From positions 62,001 through 126,000 of the forward strand of contig JAHQRK010000005.1 in assembly GCA_019828595.1 (NCBI GenBank): 64,000 nt of DNA, given 5' to 3'. This stretch comes from Aphanomyces cochlioides (Eukaryota > Oomycota > Saprolegniomycetes > Saprolegniales > Verrucalvaceae). The position numbers and the translations under genes are program-made. The notes beneath the pieces were generated by a model that ran no database searches, had not been told where the DNA came from, and saw nothing but the letters and a program-made list of their open reading frames with translations. Below are positions 43,707 through 53,680 of this stretch, piece by piece (position 1 is the stretch's first letter; each line of letters begins with the position of its first letter).

Positions 43707-45463
43707 GGCAGTCAATTATGATTTTGACTTTGCGAGTTTTGTGATTTCCGAGGGAAGATATCCCACTTCACCGAATGTTGGTTTGCTGTGATGTTGTATA
43801 AAATTTAAAACAAATTCCATAAATTTTATTAAAATTCTCCACATTAGAATAAAAGTTTTTTCAAAGTTTTTTTTGTAGAGGTTTTTCTCAAGTCTCAGTA
43901 CTTTCCCCAAAAACTTGCTAAAAAACGACACTATCACAAGATGACTCATGCGTCGAGCGATCCATCCACTGCAGCTGGATGCGCGTGGATGAAGCAGGAA
44001 GAAGCGAGCGAGAAAGTCACGACATGGAAGAAAAGGGCAGCGGGAAGACGTGATGGATTGATGGTGGGCATCGTCTGGACGGAAGCTGGACACGGCACGA
44101 ACACCACTGGTGTCAGGAATTGTGATGAGATTGGATTCCAACCAACACAGTACGGTGAGAACCAAACTATTGCACCTCCACCTCCACGTGGCAAGAATAG
44201 GCCAGCTTTACGGTAGTTCTAGCTTCGCAAAGATTGAATCGGCGAGATTAACGGATTTGTCGCCAAGATTGCCAAAGCATGTATGAGAATTCACTCGCAG
44301 TGGGCTCGGGGACAAGGATTTGCGATCAACAGGAGAGTTTTCTGCTTGGTGTTGCATGGCAGGCATAACATACAAAGCGCTGCATTGTAACTTCCAAGCA
44401 TGGAGCCCTCCCTCGTTGGTCTAGGCTCTAGTCTCGAGCGTTCATTCAAGAGGCGAACCAAGCGCACCCTAGAGCACGCTCAAGGTACTTTAACTTGAAC
44501 CACAGGCAAAACGTTGAGGATACTTTGTGTCTAATGCTACGAAACAATGCAATGTCGATGAGTGGACCTCAGCGTGCTCGTTGGGTGCAAACGCAAACAC
44601 CTCCATGACTGGAACTGGTGGAAGGAGCAATCTCCTTGAAGCTAATTTGATCTCAAGAAAGCCTGAGCTTTGTTGGGAAGGCCATGTGAAGCGGTGGCGA
44701 ATCGTCGGACCAAATCCCCCAGCTCAAACGCCGAGCGAAAGCTTGGAAAGGGCTCTACCTCATCTAACGCCCCGTTCATTAAATGAAAAGCCTTATTTCA
44801 CACGCAACGACCACTCATTTATACAGCCCATCTTCAGCTTCCTACGTTACCGAGGGCTAACCATCTTCATTCACTTGGCGACAGCCAAATAAAAAATCGG
44901 CATCTTGTATGCCTCCTCCCAAACGATTGAACGCTTGCTGTTTCATGACAACATATCCAGGAACACTTTTATGAAGACAGAAGCAAGTTTTTAGATCTTG
45001 ATTGGTTTTTTGAAGCCAAATATGAAGTTTTTTTTTCTTTCTTGGCAAAAAAACTACATTTCAATCCTCGGTTTTATTGAATTTCCTTACTCATAGCCGT
45101 TGGTTTCGCCAAAAATCAATCGCTACAGACAGCATCTTCTCTAGTTTTCTTGAGCGTCAAGTTACATGTGAAAAAACTTTGCAAAACCTTTCTTATACCG
45201 GGAAAATCTTAATAAAAATATTGACGAAATATTTTCAAATTTTTGACATAATTTTTTTTTAATTTTGACGAATATTCTTTTTGTTGAATTCCCGCATCTC
45301 CCTGTTGTTTTTTCTTGAAATTTGTGTTCGAAGCTCAGCAAATTCTCGAAAATTCTCTAATCGAGAATTTTCGAATGTCTGATTGCATAAATTTACTCTG
45401 TTCACACTTCCCTCAGGTCGAAGCTCAATTTATGGCAAACTGAATTTGACTTTTCAACTTACC
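43707..45463. other. Intergenic, no gene recognised
   Basis: 1.75 kb, AT-rich toward the right. Several open frames (for example 43941-44216 and 44527-44892 on the plus strand) have no protein-like features. A 12-bp stem hairpin lies at 45346-45374 (TCGAAAATTCTC, loop TAATC). Confidence 0.5.
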
Positions 45464-45482
45464 AAAGTGCACATTGCACTTT
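45464..45482. promoter_or_regulatory. Palindromic element AAAGTGCAnnnTGCACTTT, copy 1
   Basis: An 8-bp inverted repeat with a 3-nt spacer (CAT). The downstream bases (TTGTCAACACTTTTC..GTGTTTCCAGTGTAGAT) match those at the other two copies (46440, 50820), so the whole ~100 bp block is repeated, not just the palindrome. Confidence 0.6.
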
Positions 45483-45954
45483 TGTCAACACTTTTCAGAC
45501 CGTTGCTCAAGTGTTTCCAGTGTAGATATTTGTAATGAATGCAGGTCAAAAGCAGCTGAAACTGCATACATTTGACTGTGTGCTATCGACCGAATAAAAA
45601 TGATGAGTTGTCAACGAGTTCCTTGGGTGGGAAGAAGATCACAGAAAAATCACAACATACTAGGCGTATTATCTTTGGCTTGGAATCGCTTTATAGCAAG
45701 GAGCAAGTGGGCGTAGTTTTTGAAGGGATATGAAATGCTTGGTGTTTTTGGCAGTGAAGCAAAATCACTTGTTGGTCAACACAAAGTTGTTGTTTCAAAG
45801 CATCCTGGGAGCCTCATACTCAAGTGAGGATCGTCATGTAAACCTGCGCTGCTGTCGTGCTTATTGAGTTGTGCGGGTGAATTACAAAAAGTGAAAAAGG
45901 TTTGGTTGACAACAAGGTTGATTGTAATGTTCACAAATTACACAAAGTGCAGTC

Positions 45955-46045
45955 CAACGTCCCCTAAGAGCGGCTTCCTTTTGTTGTCTTTGTTCGTCTT
46001 GCAATTATGTCGCATCGAGTTGTTGGCAATCACTATTGTCCTTTT
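45955..46045 (-). pseudogene. N-terminal relic of a START-like-family gene
   Basis: Read on the minus strand, NCKTNKDNKRKPLLGDV aligns with the start of the 50704 protein (KERHCLQTNEENKVKRLLADV). Only about 90 bp can be recognised. Confidence 0.5.
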
Positions 46046-46439
46046 CAGTGAAATGTGGACTTGGCAGGTCATTGGCCAAATCGCATATCAATCGACTATG
46101 CTAAATTTAATATGAAATATTGTATAGTATACAAAGTTAAGTACAATTTCTTCCTAGCAATGGTACCTGCATCCCAGAATACCGTCATGCATGATTTCTA
46201 CGCCCAATACAACCTCGTTATGAAGTGTCAAGACGCCGCGCGTATCTTCCGCGAGTCAGCGTCCATCTTGGCCTTTCCCCACGGCCTTTCCCCAAGTCAT
46301 ATAATTAAGGTGATTTGATTGGTCAAAATATTGAAAATACTGATATATGATTGGCTAGTCGATTGTTAGTCGATTCTGGCAAGTCCAATTTGGAATCGAA
46401 TGCATAATATTGCGACCTGATTTGATGGCAAAGTCCACA

Positions 46440-46460
46440 AAAGTGCACATTGCACACTTT
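46440..46460. promoter_or_regulatory. Palindromic element AAAGTGCAnnnTGCACTTT, copy 2 (one inserted A)
   Basis: The right arm reads TGCACACTTT. It lies about 400 bp upstream of the N-terminal relic at 45955-46045. The surrounding ~400 bp (46440-46840) is a diverged direct duplicate of 45464-45890. Confidence 0.55.
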
Positions 46461-46954
46461 TCGTTCGGAGTGTTGCTCTGGTGTTTCCACAGTGTGGATT
46501 TGAACACATGGTGGTCGGAAGCAACGGGTAAGACATTCTTTCGACTTTGCGCTGTCTGTGAGGAGAATAAAAATGATGTAGTAGGAGTTTGAGAAGGGAT
46601 TTGAAATACGCGGTGTTCCTGGAAGCGGGGCACAAGCACGCATAAGTTGGCAGCACAGAGTAAGTACTGGTGAAAAGATTCATGCATGTGACTAAACAAG
46701 AATTGGCTTATTGACGTCGCTTCCATTTGTTTCAAAGAAAGCTTCATGCTCTTGCGACGTACGCTTTGTCAGGTTGCGCTGATGTTGTGCTTGATGAGTT
46801 GCGCCGGCGAATTGCACTGCGAATGAATGCTCAAAGTGCACAAGTCACTGCTCCCTCGTCCCGTGGCCACAAAGAAGACACCCAACCCCTTTCTATCCTT
46901 GGTATCGCATGTAATATTAATGACATTAAAAATGAATCAGAGTTTTACTCACAG

Positions 46955-47105
46955 AATTTCCCTTTCCACACTGAGAGATTAGTTTTACTGAGGCTTGATG
47001 TTTAACTTGGTAAAGCGCTTGAAGTCGTCGAGTCAGTGATTCAATGGATAGATTGATGTTGCATCAACTTTGCATGGGATAATTGCCGTAAGGTTCATAC
47101 ACTAG
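46955..47105 (-). pseudogene. 3'-end relic of a 55846-type START-like gene
   Basis: CCCTTTCCACACTGAGAGAT and the following TTTTACTGAGG match the 3' flank and end of the gene at 55846. ACTTTGCATGGGATAATTG and TAAGGTTCATACRC match its coding region near 55985-56018. About 130 bp in between is deleted. Confidence 0.6.
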
Positions 47106-47345
47106 ACATCGCATCGCCTGAAAAGAGAATCTGTCGCGACGATGTCTTTCAAGTGATGAATCTTTTGTCCCAACGATTTAGCGTGCAGCAGTCATGGACT
47201 ACTTGACTTGACATCCACGATGGACGCGACATTTGTAGCATTAGCTGGCTCACCAAGGATTCAAAGAGCATGGCTGCGATCGAGATTTCAAGTCTGAAGA
47301 CCGATTAACATCAAGTGAGTACGTGATAAAACACACGAAAGTCGA
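47105..47345 (+). pseudogene. 3'-end relic of a 37066-type START-like gene
   Basis: It matches 38350-38620 closely (GAAAAGAGAAT, TCCCAACGATTTAGCG, TTTGTAGCATTA, GAGTACGTGATAAAACACA). There are a 20-bp deletion and several shifts that destroy the C-terminal module. It is fused at about 47100 to the oppositely oriented relic on its left. Confidence 0.8.
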
Positions 47346-47404
47346 CCTGTCGCTTTGAAGAGCCAAGAATGGAGCACAAAATGCTTGCATCGAACTGAAA
47401 ATCT

Positions 47405-48774
47405 TCAAAGATCGTCGTCTGATTCACTGTCGCTATCTTCATCAATCATCCAAGTCTTGACGTCAATATTTGCCTCTTGAGAAATTTCACAGCAACTCGT
47501 GGTGCAACAATGTTGTAGCTGACAAACTTTCGCACCAGATCCAGGTGGCCATGTTGAACAAAGTTACGAGTGAGATAAACAGCGATCGGCAAGCGATCCG
47601 CCCTCGCTTTCGCAGGATGCTTTCGACGATCATCCTGCTCGAACACTTGCTTGATATCACAAGCTTCCAGATTTCTGCGCTTGAATATCAAGACGAGATT
47701 CTCCATCTGTCGTTTTCGAAGAACTTTCGCGAGGCAATTCCGTTCTGCTTCAATAATGGTTTGAGCTGTTCCAAGGAGAGGAACCAACTCTTTCCACTGC
47801 GTCGCAGCACTCACCAGTCGTTCAATCATATCCCCCGTCAATGTCAAGTCGGGTTTGACCATGGCAAGGATGTCGGGTGCAAGTTTTGGCCGCTCAGTCC
47901 ACGTCCAAATGGCTAGATAAAGAAGCAACTCGTCTTGATGCATGGCCTTGAGCTCAAGGGAAAGCCAAGCCACAACTTCCACTGCTTGGTTTTTCACTGC
48001 AGCCTTCAGAGCAACAGATCTAGCTGCGATTAAATACTCTTCTGACATATACGGCTTCCACAAGTTGAACAGGATCTCCAGGTTTTCCCTGCCTTGAACA
48101 CTCGCAAAAGCCTCGATCGCACTTCGTGGATCCATTGGCAAGTCCTTTAAATGTTCCACTAGCACCTCGACCAGTTGCCAGATTAGTGCTTTCCCGAGAG
48201 CTAGCTGAGCAATCCACGGTTGCATATATGGCAAAAGAATGCGAAAAGTGGCCGAGTCTCCACGCTCGACAACTCGGAACGTCGTGACTTCCCAAGGATC
48301 GAGTGTTCGATACGGAGTTGGCAGAAAGAATTCCCTGGCTGTTCCGTTTGACCATTTCTTTGGATTTGATGGATGGCCCTACTCATGTCTGTACTGAATC
48401 GAGAGGAGAAACTGTATGATGTGGATATGGCCTTGCGCTGCAGCGCTGAGTAAAAGATCAGGAGCTTGCATCACTTGGTCAAATTCGCCATGGATAAATT
48501 CCAAAATATCAAGTCGACCGTTCCAAGCGGCGTAGTACGTAGCCCAACTCAGTGTGAATGGCAGTTCTTGGAATAAGCGACTCAAACGACCAGTGCCAAA
48601 GCGATCCAACCACGGCGTGTATATGTTTGAGATAGCAGTCGCCGTCGAGTCGACAAAGAAGGACTGGTGCCTCAACTTTTTTGCCAGGGCAGCAAATGGC
48701 GCCATATCCAAGCTCAAGCCTGGCTGGAACTGTGTCACAAAGTCCATCAATCCGGGGACGCACAAAACTTCCAT
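47405..48774 (-). CDS. Ankyrin-like repeat protein with acidic tail, three exons
   Basis: Exons on the minus strand: 48383-48774, 47524-48334, 47405-47473. Introns are 48 nt (48335-48382, GTAGGG..CCAG) and 50 nt (47474-47523, GTCAGC..AAGAG). Total 423 residues plus stop. The start is the ATG at 48774 (MEVLCVPGLMDFVTQ). Ankyrin-like helix pairs are visible (WATYYAAWNGRLDILEFIH, LLSAAAQGHIHIIQFLL, VALKAAVKNQAVEVVAWL), and it ends in the acidic TWMIDEDSDSESDDDL. This resembles the large ankyrin-like families of oomycetes; its partners are unknown. The first intron contains an in-frame TAG, so an unspliced reading looks falsely broken. The second intron's sites are weaker; without it the protein would end LKRQILTSRLG. 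Confidence 0.72.
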
Positions 48775-49039
48775 GGTGAAAATTGAAAAATGAGCGAACG
48801 CATGAACCACCGTCGATACAAGGGATTAGGGCAACATAGAATTCAGTACCATAGTACATTGTGAATGAAGGTCGCAACTTTGGGCAGATTTATTCCAGCT
48901 ATCCTATCAACAGATTGAGGAAAATGACAAGTGGAGATTACCACCGAGATTATCGTGAAACAAGAGCTTGGTTGCATTTACAGTTGGTATGAAATAATTA
49001 ACACATTAAGTTAGATATAGCAATGGTCATGGAGTAGTG

Positions 49040-50704
49040 TCAGGGGCGTTCCGCAATGCGTTGACGAAGCCAGGCGGCTTGCAAGGATGGCACGGGACAC
49101 AGCGCGAGAAATGCCGTGGGGGACATGGAATTCTTGGTCATATAGGTCACGACGCGTGCTAAATCGTCGTCGGAGAATTTGCCATAATAGTTTTGATGGA
49201 GATACGTGACGGCTGCAAAAACGTCGCCTCGTTCGTCGCGCATCACCCGCTTTGACTCAACTTCGTCATCGACATCAGTGCCCACGCTCTCTTGGCGAGG
49301 TCGTTTGTGCACACGATCGTCTTCATCTTCACTTGCAGCCGGACTGGTTACGTCGGAAGGTTCCGGTGTACGATGGGACATAGGGGTAGCAGGGGGTTGG
49401 AGGAAGTTTGGATTGAGAATCGCGTCACAGAGTTGCTCTTCAATCGGTAGCTCAAAGTCGCGGTATAGATCGACGACTCGGAGGCTGTTGCGATCGGCAT
49501 CTTTGGCGAATTCTTGCGTGTAGTGGACCTTGAGATTCTTGATGAGCTCGTCAAATTGGACATTTGGATCCGACATCGAATCAATCGGATAGTTGTCGTA
49601 AGGCATAAATGGACCACCATTGCGTTGCAAGCCTGTCGTGACGGCAATCTGAATCAACGTGGAATTGCCGTCCGGCCGGGCTTTCACAATTGTCCAGCTT
49701 GTCCATTCCTTTGTCGTGGCACCATCGGCACCAGGATAGCATTCATCGCTTGTGATACAGCAAGCCAGTGCGCAGTAGAGATTGTGCTCCTCAAACTGGC
49801 GCATCAAGATATGCTGCTGATTGGGTCCAGAGACTCGTTTCGCATACTTGGATCCAACTTTTAAGAGGGCAATGGGATTTCTTGGATCGGACGTTTTGAA
49901 AACTTGCCTCGGTGGATTGGCTCGGATGTTCTTCTCGTATCGTCCTTTCGCAACTTTCATTGCAGTCTCGAAGGGTAAAAGAATTGCATGCTGGCGGTAC
50001 TTTGTCACATGATAACTCTTTTGCCGGCGAAGATGAACCAAGTGGACATCGCTGACTTCCTCCTGGCACAGATCCGATGACTGGCATGGGATTTGAATGG
50101 TTTTGCAGTCGGCATTTGGGGTATAAGGAGTCAAGCAGTGTTCCATGAGCATGTCGATTTGGCTGAACATGTTGGACGTGATCCAGTTGGCGGCAATTTC
50201 ACGACCATGGGGAAGTGCCGGCAGCGGTTTGTTGACCCACAGCGTTGCATTTTGCCCGAAATCCGGGCGCATGGCCGCAAAAAGGTTGCTGCAGATACCA
50301 CCAAACGCCGTCCACGCCGTCGATGGCAGGTGTGGCGCATTCGGCGTGACCTGGAGATCGTGGACCACTTGATTCGCGTGTCGTTTGACAGTGTAATCAT
50401 CGGCAAGCGATCGTTGGTTGTGTGGTTTCCAGTCACGCAAGAGCTCAGCAGCGCGGGCTAGATTCTTCTTCATGGTGTTTCGATTGCTGAACAAATGCGG
50501 GTTGCTGATGATGTACTCTTCTTGCTCGAGGAATCGGTCGAGAAGCCCGTTCCAGTTGCCGTTTCGCTTGATCTTCCCCACGTCTTTGTGTGGCATGCCC
50601 TTGTTCTCGAACTGCCACAGTGTCATGACATCGGCCAAGAGCCGCTTCACTTTGTTTTCTTCGTTCGTCTGCAGACAATGCCGCTCCTTCTTGCTGTCGG
50701 TCAT
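49040..50704 (-). CDS. START-like-family protein with C-terminal helical module, intact
   Basis: The reading has 554 residues from the ATG at 50704 (MTDSKKERHCLQTNEE); codons above it start only with TTG. An N-terminal helical part contains NWNGLLDRFLEQEEYIISN. The conserved core follows (STAWTAFGGICSNLFAAM, LPHGREIAANWITSNMFSQI, YHVTKYRQHAILLPFETAMK, ILMRQFEEHNLYCALACC, TTKEWTSWTIVK, TLIQIAVTTGL), then a Pro/Ser/Asp-rich linker with KRPRQE. The C-terminal module is DVFAAVTYLHQNYYGKFSDDDLARVV..TAFLALCPVPSLQAAWLRQ. It is the best-preserved copy of the family here and the probable relative from which 42037-43706 decayed. The palindrome at 50820-50838 lies 116 bp upstream. Confidence 0.78.
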   Translation of the reverse strand: MTDSKKERHCLQTNEENKVKRLLADVMTLWQFENKGMPHKDVGKIKRNGNWNGLLDRFLEQEEYIISNPHLFSNRNTMKKNLARAAELLRDWKPHNQRSLADDYTVKRHANQVVHDLQVTPNAPHLPSTAWTAFGGICSNLFAAMRPDFGQNATLWVNKPLPALPHGREIAANWITSNMFSQIDMLMEHCLTPYTPNADCKTIQIPCQSSDLCQEEVSDVHLVHLRRQKSYHVTKYRQHAILLPFETAMKVAKGRYEKNIRANPPRQVFKTSDPRNPIALLKVGSKYAKRVSGPNQQHILMRQFEEHNLYCALACCITSDECYPGADGATTKEWTSWTIVKARPDGNSTLIQIAVTTGLQRNGGPFMPYDNYPIDSMSDPNVQFDELIKNLKVHYTQEFAKDADRNSLRVVDLYRDFELPIEEQLCDAILNPNFLQPPATPMSHRTPEPSDVTSPAASEDEDDRVHKRPRQESVGTDVDDEVESKRVMRDERGDVFAAVTYLHQNYYGKFSDDDLARVVTYMTKNSMSPTAFLALCPVPSLQAAWLRQRIAERP

Positions 50705-50819
50705 GGCAGTCAAATTTGATTTTGTGGGCTGGCGAGGTTTGGAAAATGTAGAATTCCCTTAAGTAGTACAAACTGAATTTTTCAAACTTGACATTCTCAA
50801 CCTGACGACACTTGACGGC

Positions 50820-50838
50820 AAAGTGCACTTTGCACTTT
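50820..50838. promoter_or_regulatory. Palindromic element AAAGTGCAnnnTGCACTTT, copy 3, upstream of a START-like-family gene
   Basis: AAAGTGCA-CTT-TGCACTTT is a perfect inverted repeat 116 bp 5' of the ATG at 50704. The position makes an operator or promoter element plausible. Confidence 0.5.
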
Positions 50839-51515
50839 TATCAACACTTTACCCCAGGAGAAAGTTGCTCATGCAGTTCCCACACTCATAGTACAGTGTA
50901 GATTGGATGGAATACTGGCCGTCAGCAACTGAAAGTACTCCAGAGTACTAGTACATTCGATGAATTTTACTACCTCCGTACCATCAAGTTCTTGTGGAGT
51001 CATTTATGACGCACTATCTTGACCTAGATAATATCGATCGTTGAATAAATGGGCGCAAATCATTGATAATTCTCTGTTCTATTCGGTCAGTTTTTTCCTG
51101 GATTTTATGACCAAGTGTGGCCGAGATTTTGAAGTTCAAAGTTTGCTTGTGCATTGCGTCACTCTTCAATTCTTCGCCCTGCAGTCAATTCGCTTTCGCC
51201 AGCCTCAAGGCCACACTCACCCGACAGAGCTCAAAGAGTAGATAATCACACAATAGAGACTTTTAGCAAAGCTGTAATTTGAAATTCCTGAAAAAAACTT
51301 CGGGTTACTCGCATCTACGAACTTCGAGGTTGATGAAATTCCCGACGGAATTTGCATTTTACATACGAAATGGAATGCGCAATTCGTGTATTTGAATTCC
51401 AAATTCCATGAAACTGTTGACCAATCACGTTTGATTATGTGGAACAAGTGGCTGAACACTTGCGCTTGACATGTGAAGCAGTGAAAGCCATCCATTTATA
51501 GTCTTCTTGCTTCTC

Positions 51516-52163
51516 ATGTCAAGCGCAAGTGCTCCCGTAAAATATGTTGTGTGGACGGAGAGTCTGGAAACATCGCTTCTTCGAGAAATTACACGGATCG
51601 AGCCATTTGCTGCTGAGCACGGCGAACTGCTACCGAGATGGAAATCTGTTGCAGCCAATCTCATCGATCAAGAGCCAAAATTGACTTATCGCAGTGCACG
51701 TGATCACTTCGACAACATGGTGAAGGAGTTCAAGAAGATTGACCATGCACAGCGGCGATCAAGTGGATCCGAAGAGTATGTGAGTGAGAAGGTCCAACTA
51801 CTGCAAGATCTCATCATGCGAATGGACGAAGCCGCAGCGACCAAGAAGCGGAAACAAGGTAAAGAAAACGAACGCAAGGAGGAACTGGAAACTACAGGCG
51901 AACAACTATGCAGGGACGCTGAAGTTCGCGTTGCCAAGAGAGCAAAACAATCAACTAGCTCTCCGGCAAAAGACAATGGCGACTCGTCGTGGAATGATCT
52001 CTTGGAGTTCGAAAAGAAACGTCACAACGACGACCACGAGTACCGCATGGAGCGTCTCAAGTTCGACAAAGAGGAGCAGCAGTTGCGGCGAGCTCAAAGC
52101 GCACAACTTGAGAGTATTGTCGCCACCATGGCACGTTTCATCACTGAGCAAAGTAAGAAATAA
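51516..52163 (+). CDS. Myb/SANT-like partner protein of the nested PIF/Harbinger element
   Basis: The reading has 215 residues from the ATG at 51516 (MSSASAPVKYVVWTES); the two codons before it are non-ATG. The N-terminal third is a SANT/trihelix fold (VVWTESLETSLLREITRIEP, then WKSVAANLI, YRSARDHFDNMVKEFKKID). The C-terminal part is a charged coiled coil (LEFEKKRHNDDHEYRMERLK). Known role of such partners: nuclear import of the transposase and binding to the element's terminal repeats. It converges on the transposase, with about 150 bp of very AT-rich DNA between stops. Decayed relatives are at 5442-6210. Confidence 0.82.
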   Translation: MSSASAPVKYVVWTESLETSLLREITRIEPFAAEHGELLPRWKSVAANLIDQEPKLTYRSARDHFDNMVKEFKKIDHAQRRSSGSEEYVSEKVQLLQDLIMRMDEAAATKKRKQGKENERKEELETTGEQLCRDAEVRVAKRAKQSTSSPAKDNGDSSWNDLLEFEKKRHNDDHEYRMERLKFDKEEQQLRRAQSAQLESIVATMARFITEQSKK

Positions 52164-52315
52164 TAATAAACGACTTGTTTCAATTATTGAAAAATACTAA
52201 TCATATTTTAAATTCCGATGCTATCATCATTAAAAATTTCTTGTCTCTATTATAGTTTCAAAATATATTTATTGTTTATTAATTTAATTTTTTGTATTTT
52301 TTATCATGACACGAT

Positions 52316-53410
52316 CTATATTAATATTTGATCTCTATCCTGAGCAGACACGTCGAGATAATCGCCAAGCGCTGGAGGGATCATGCCAAAGTACAAGCTG
52401 TTCGCGTTGCATTGTCTGGCACAAGTGATACAATTCGTCAATAGCACCGCAATTTTGTACAGCTTGGACGTTGGACCGCATCCGAGTTTTGCTTTTTTGT
52501 TGAAGTCCACAATCGGCCAGTATTGCAAGACTTGGCCGTAAGACCATTCAACGCTGACACGCACTTGGCTCATACTTGCATTGACTTCTTGTTGGTGTGG
52601 CGTGACATGCACTCCAGAGAAAGGAGACGCTAGTTGGTTGGATCGTCCATACGCTGGATCGCCATATAGGACGTAGCCGTTAAATCTTGGATCCGAGGCG
52701 ATAAAGTTCTCGAGTTGTGACTTTCGGAGTAAGGTCAAGTCGTGTCTTCGGCCTTCAATAGGTCCATACACGTGTGCGATCAACCCATCGGGTGTTACCA
52801 CAGTTTGGAATTTCAAGGCATGCTTCCTCTTGTGGCCATTGAACATTGATCGCTGCTCAGTTCCACCACTTGGACGGCAAATTGGACGCACGGTTCCGTC
52901 AATAAATCCCCAAACGTTCTCAATTTCTGCTCCACATCGAGTAATCGCATTGCTAAATTCCTCAAGTCTATTTGCAACACGATTGAGATCGAGATAGAGC
53001 ATTGATTGATAACGGTCATAGATAAAGTCTACAACATGAAGAAATATATTAGACAGACCACTGCGTGACCTTCCAAACATGTCAATAAGATCCGACCACC
53101 TGTCTGGTACAGCGAATCGTCGTAGCACAATGCAAATACCTTCAATGTTCGTGCACGACGTTCTTTCACGAGTAGTAATCCTTTCTGGCAAACCCATACC
53201 AACCGCGAGCTGCTTGATTTGGTTCTTTGTGAATCTGAACTTCTCCAGACAATCGGCGTCGCTAAAGCGAGCCAGATTGAATTGAATGTCGGGTATCGTT
53301 AGCGGACCGGTGTTCAAAGTTCGTCGCCTTTGTAAGCGTCGCAGCAGGTGGAGAAGTAGAGACCGGTGTCTCAATCCTCTCGCAAACCTTAGTTGTTCTT
53401 GGCTTCGCAT
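52316..53410 (-). CDS. PIF/Harbinger-type DDE transposase of the nested element, intact
   Basis: The reading has about 364 residues from the ATG at 53410 (MRSQEQLRFARG). A helical N-terminal domain (SDADCLEKFRFTKNQIKQLAV..CIVLRRFAVPDRWSDLIDMFGRS) is followed by the nuclease core with GFIDGTVRP (Asp), VLYGDPAYG (Asp) and VRVSVEWSYGQ (Glu). It ends at the stop at 52316. The first ~35 residues are Arg/Leu-rich and may be wrong. An alternative frame at 53262-53612 looks Ser/Pro-rich, and the same frame relation is seen in the relic at 1372-2421, so a 5' exon or different start is possible. It is the probable active enzyme of this family in the window. Confidence 0.85.
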   Translation of the reverse strand: MRSQEQLRFARGLRHRSLLLHLLRRLQRRRTLNTGPLTIPDIQFNLARFSDADCLEKFRFTKNQIKQLAVGMGLPERITTRERTSCTNIEGICIVLRRFAVPDRWSDLIDMFGRSRSGLSNIFLHVVDFIYDRYQSMLYLDLNRVANRLEEFSNAITRCGAEIENVWGFIDGTVRPICRPSGGTEQRSMFNGHKRKHALKFQTVVTPDGLIAHVYGPIEGRRHDLTLLRKSQLENFIASDPRFNGYVLYGDPAYGRSNQLASPFSGVHVTPHQQEVNASMSQVRVSVEWSYGQVLQYWPIVDFNKKAKLGCGPTSKLYKIAVLLTNCITCARQCNANSLYFGMIPPALGDYLDVSAQDRDQILI

Positions 53411-53680
53411 GGGTAGCTTCAAGAATGACCATTATGTGTGCTCTCCAGTCAGCTAAACCTCCATGTCGGCAAATTATATGCCATTTGGCTCGGAGTAATG
53501 CATTACACACCGAAATTTGGTATTTCAGGTTTGCTAAACGTGGAAACTCAAATGTACGAACCAAATTCCCCACCCACAACTCGAACGTAGTGCCAGTCCT
53601 GTAATTTGCCAAATTACAGGACTGCTAAAAGTCTCTAATATCTCGCATCATCACTCAATCCACACATAGGAAATAACGAT

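Larger units (their letters stand above)
51255..53636. mobile_element. Apparently complete 2.38-kb PIF/Harbinger element, nested in the mariner
   Basis: Terminal inverted repeats AGAGACTTTTAGCA (51255-51268 and the complement ending at 53636) are flanked by a direct AAT on each side (51252-51254 and 53637-53639). Inside are one intact Myb/SANT gene (plus) and one intact transposase (minus), convergent. No disabling mutation was seen in either. The subterminal region on the right has an internal palindrome (CCTGTAATTTGCCAAATTACAGG, about 53598-53620). Confidence 0.85.

Noticed and set aside
43941..44892. Plus-strand ORFs 43941-44216 and 44527-44892
   Set aside because: No recognisable motif, no related copy in the window, and no supporting splice or promoter context.
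48379..48381. In-frame TAG in the ankyrin-like gene, at first taken as a nonsense mutation
   Set aside because: A 48-nt GT-AG intron (48335-48382) removes it and keeps the frame. With the second intron the model totals 424 codons exactly.
53262..53612. Ser/Pro-rich ORF as the true N-terminus of the 52316 transposase
   Set aside because: No GT-AG pair joined it in frame to the transposase core, so the simpler start at 53410 is reported and the doubt noted there.
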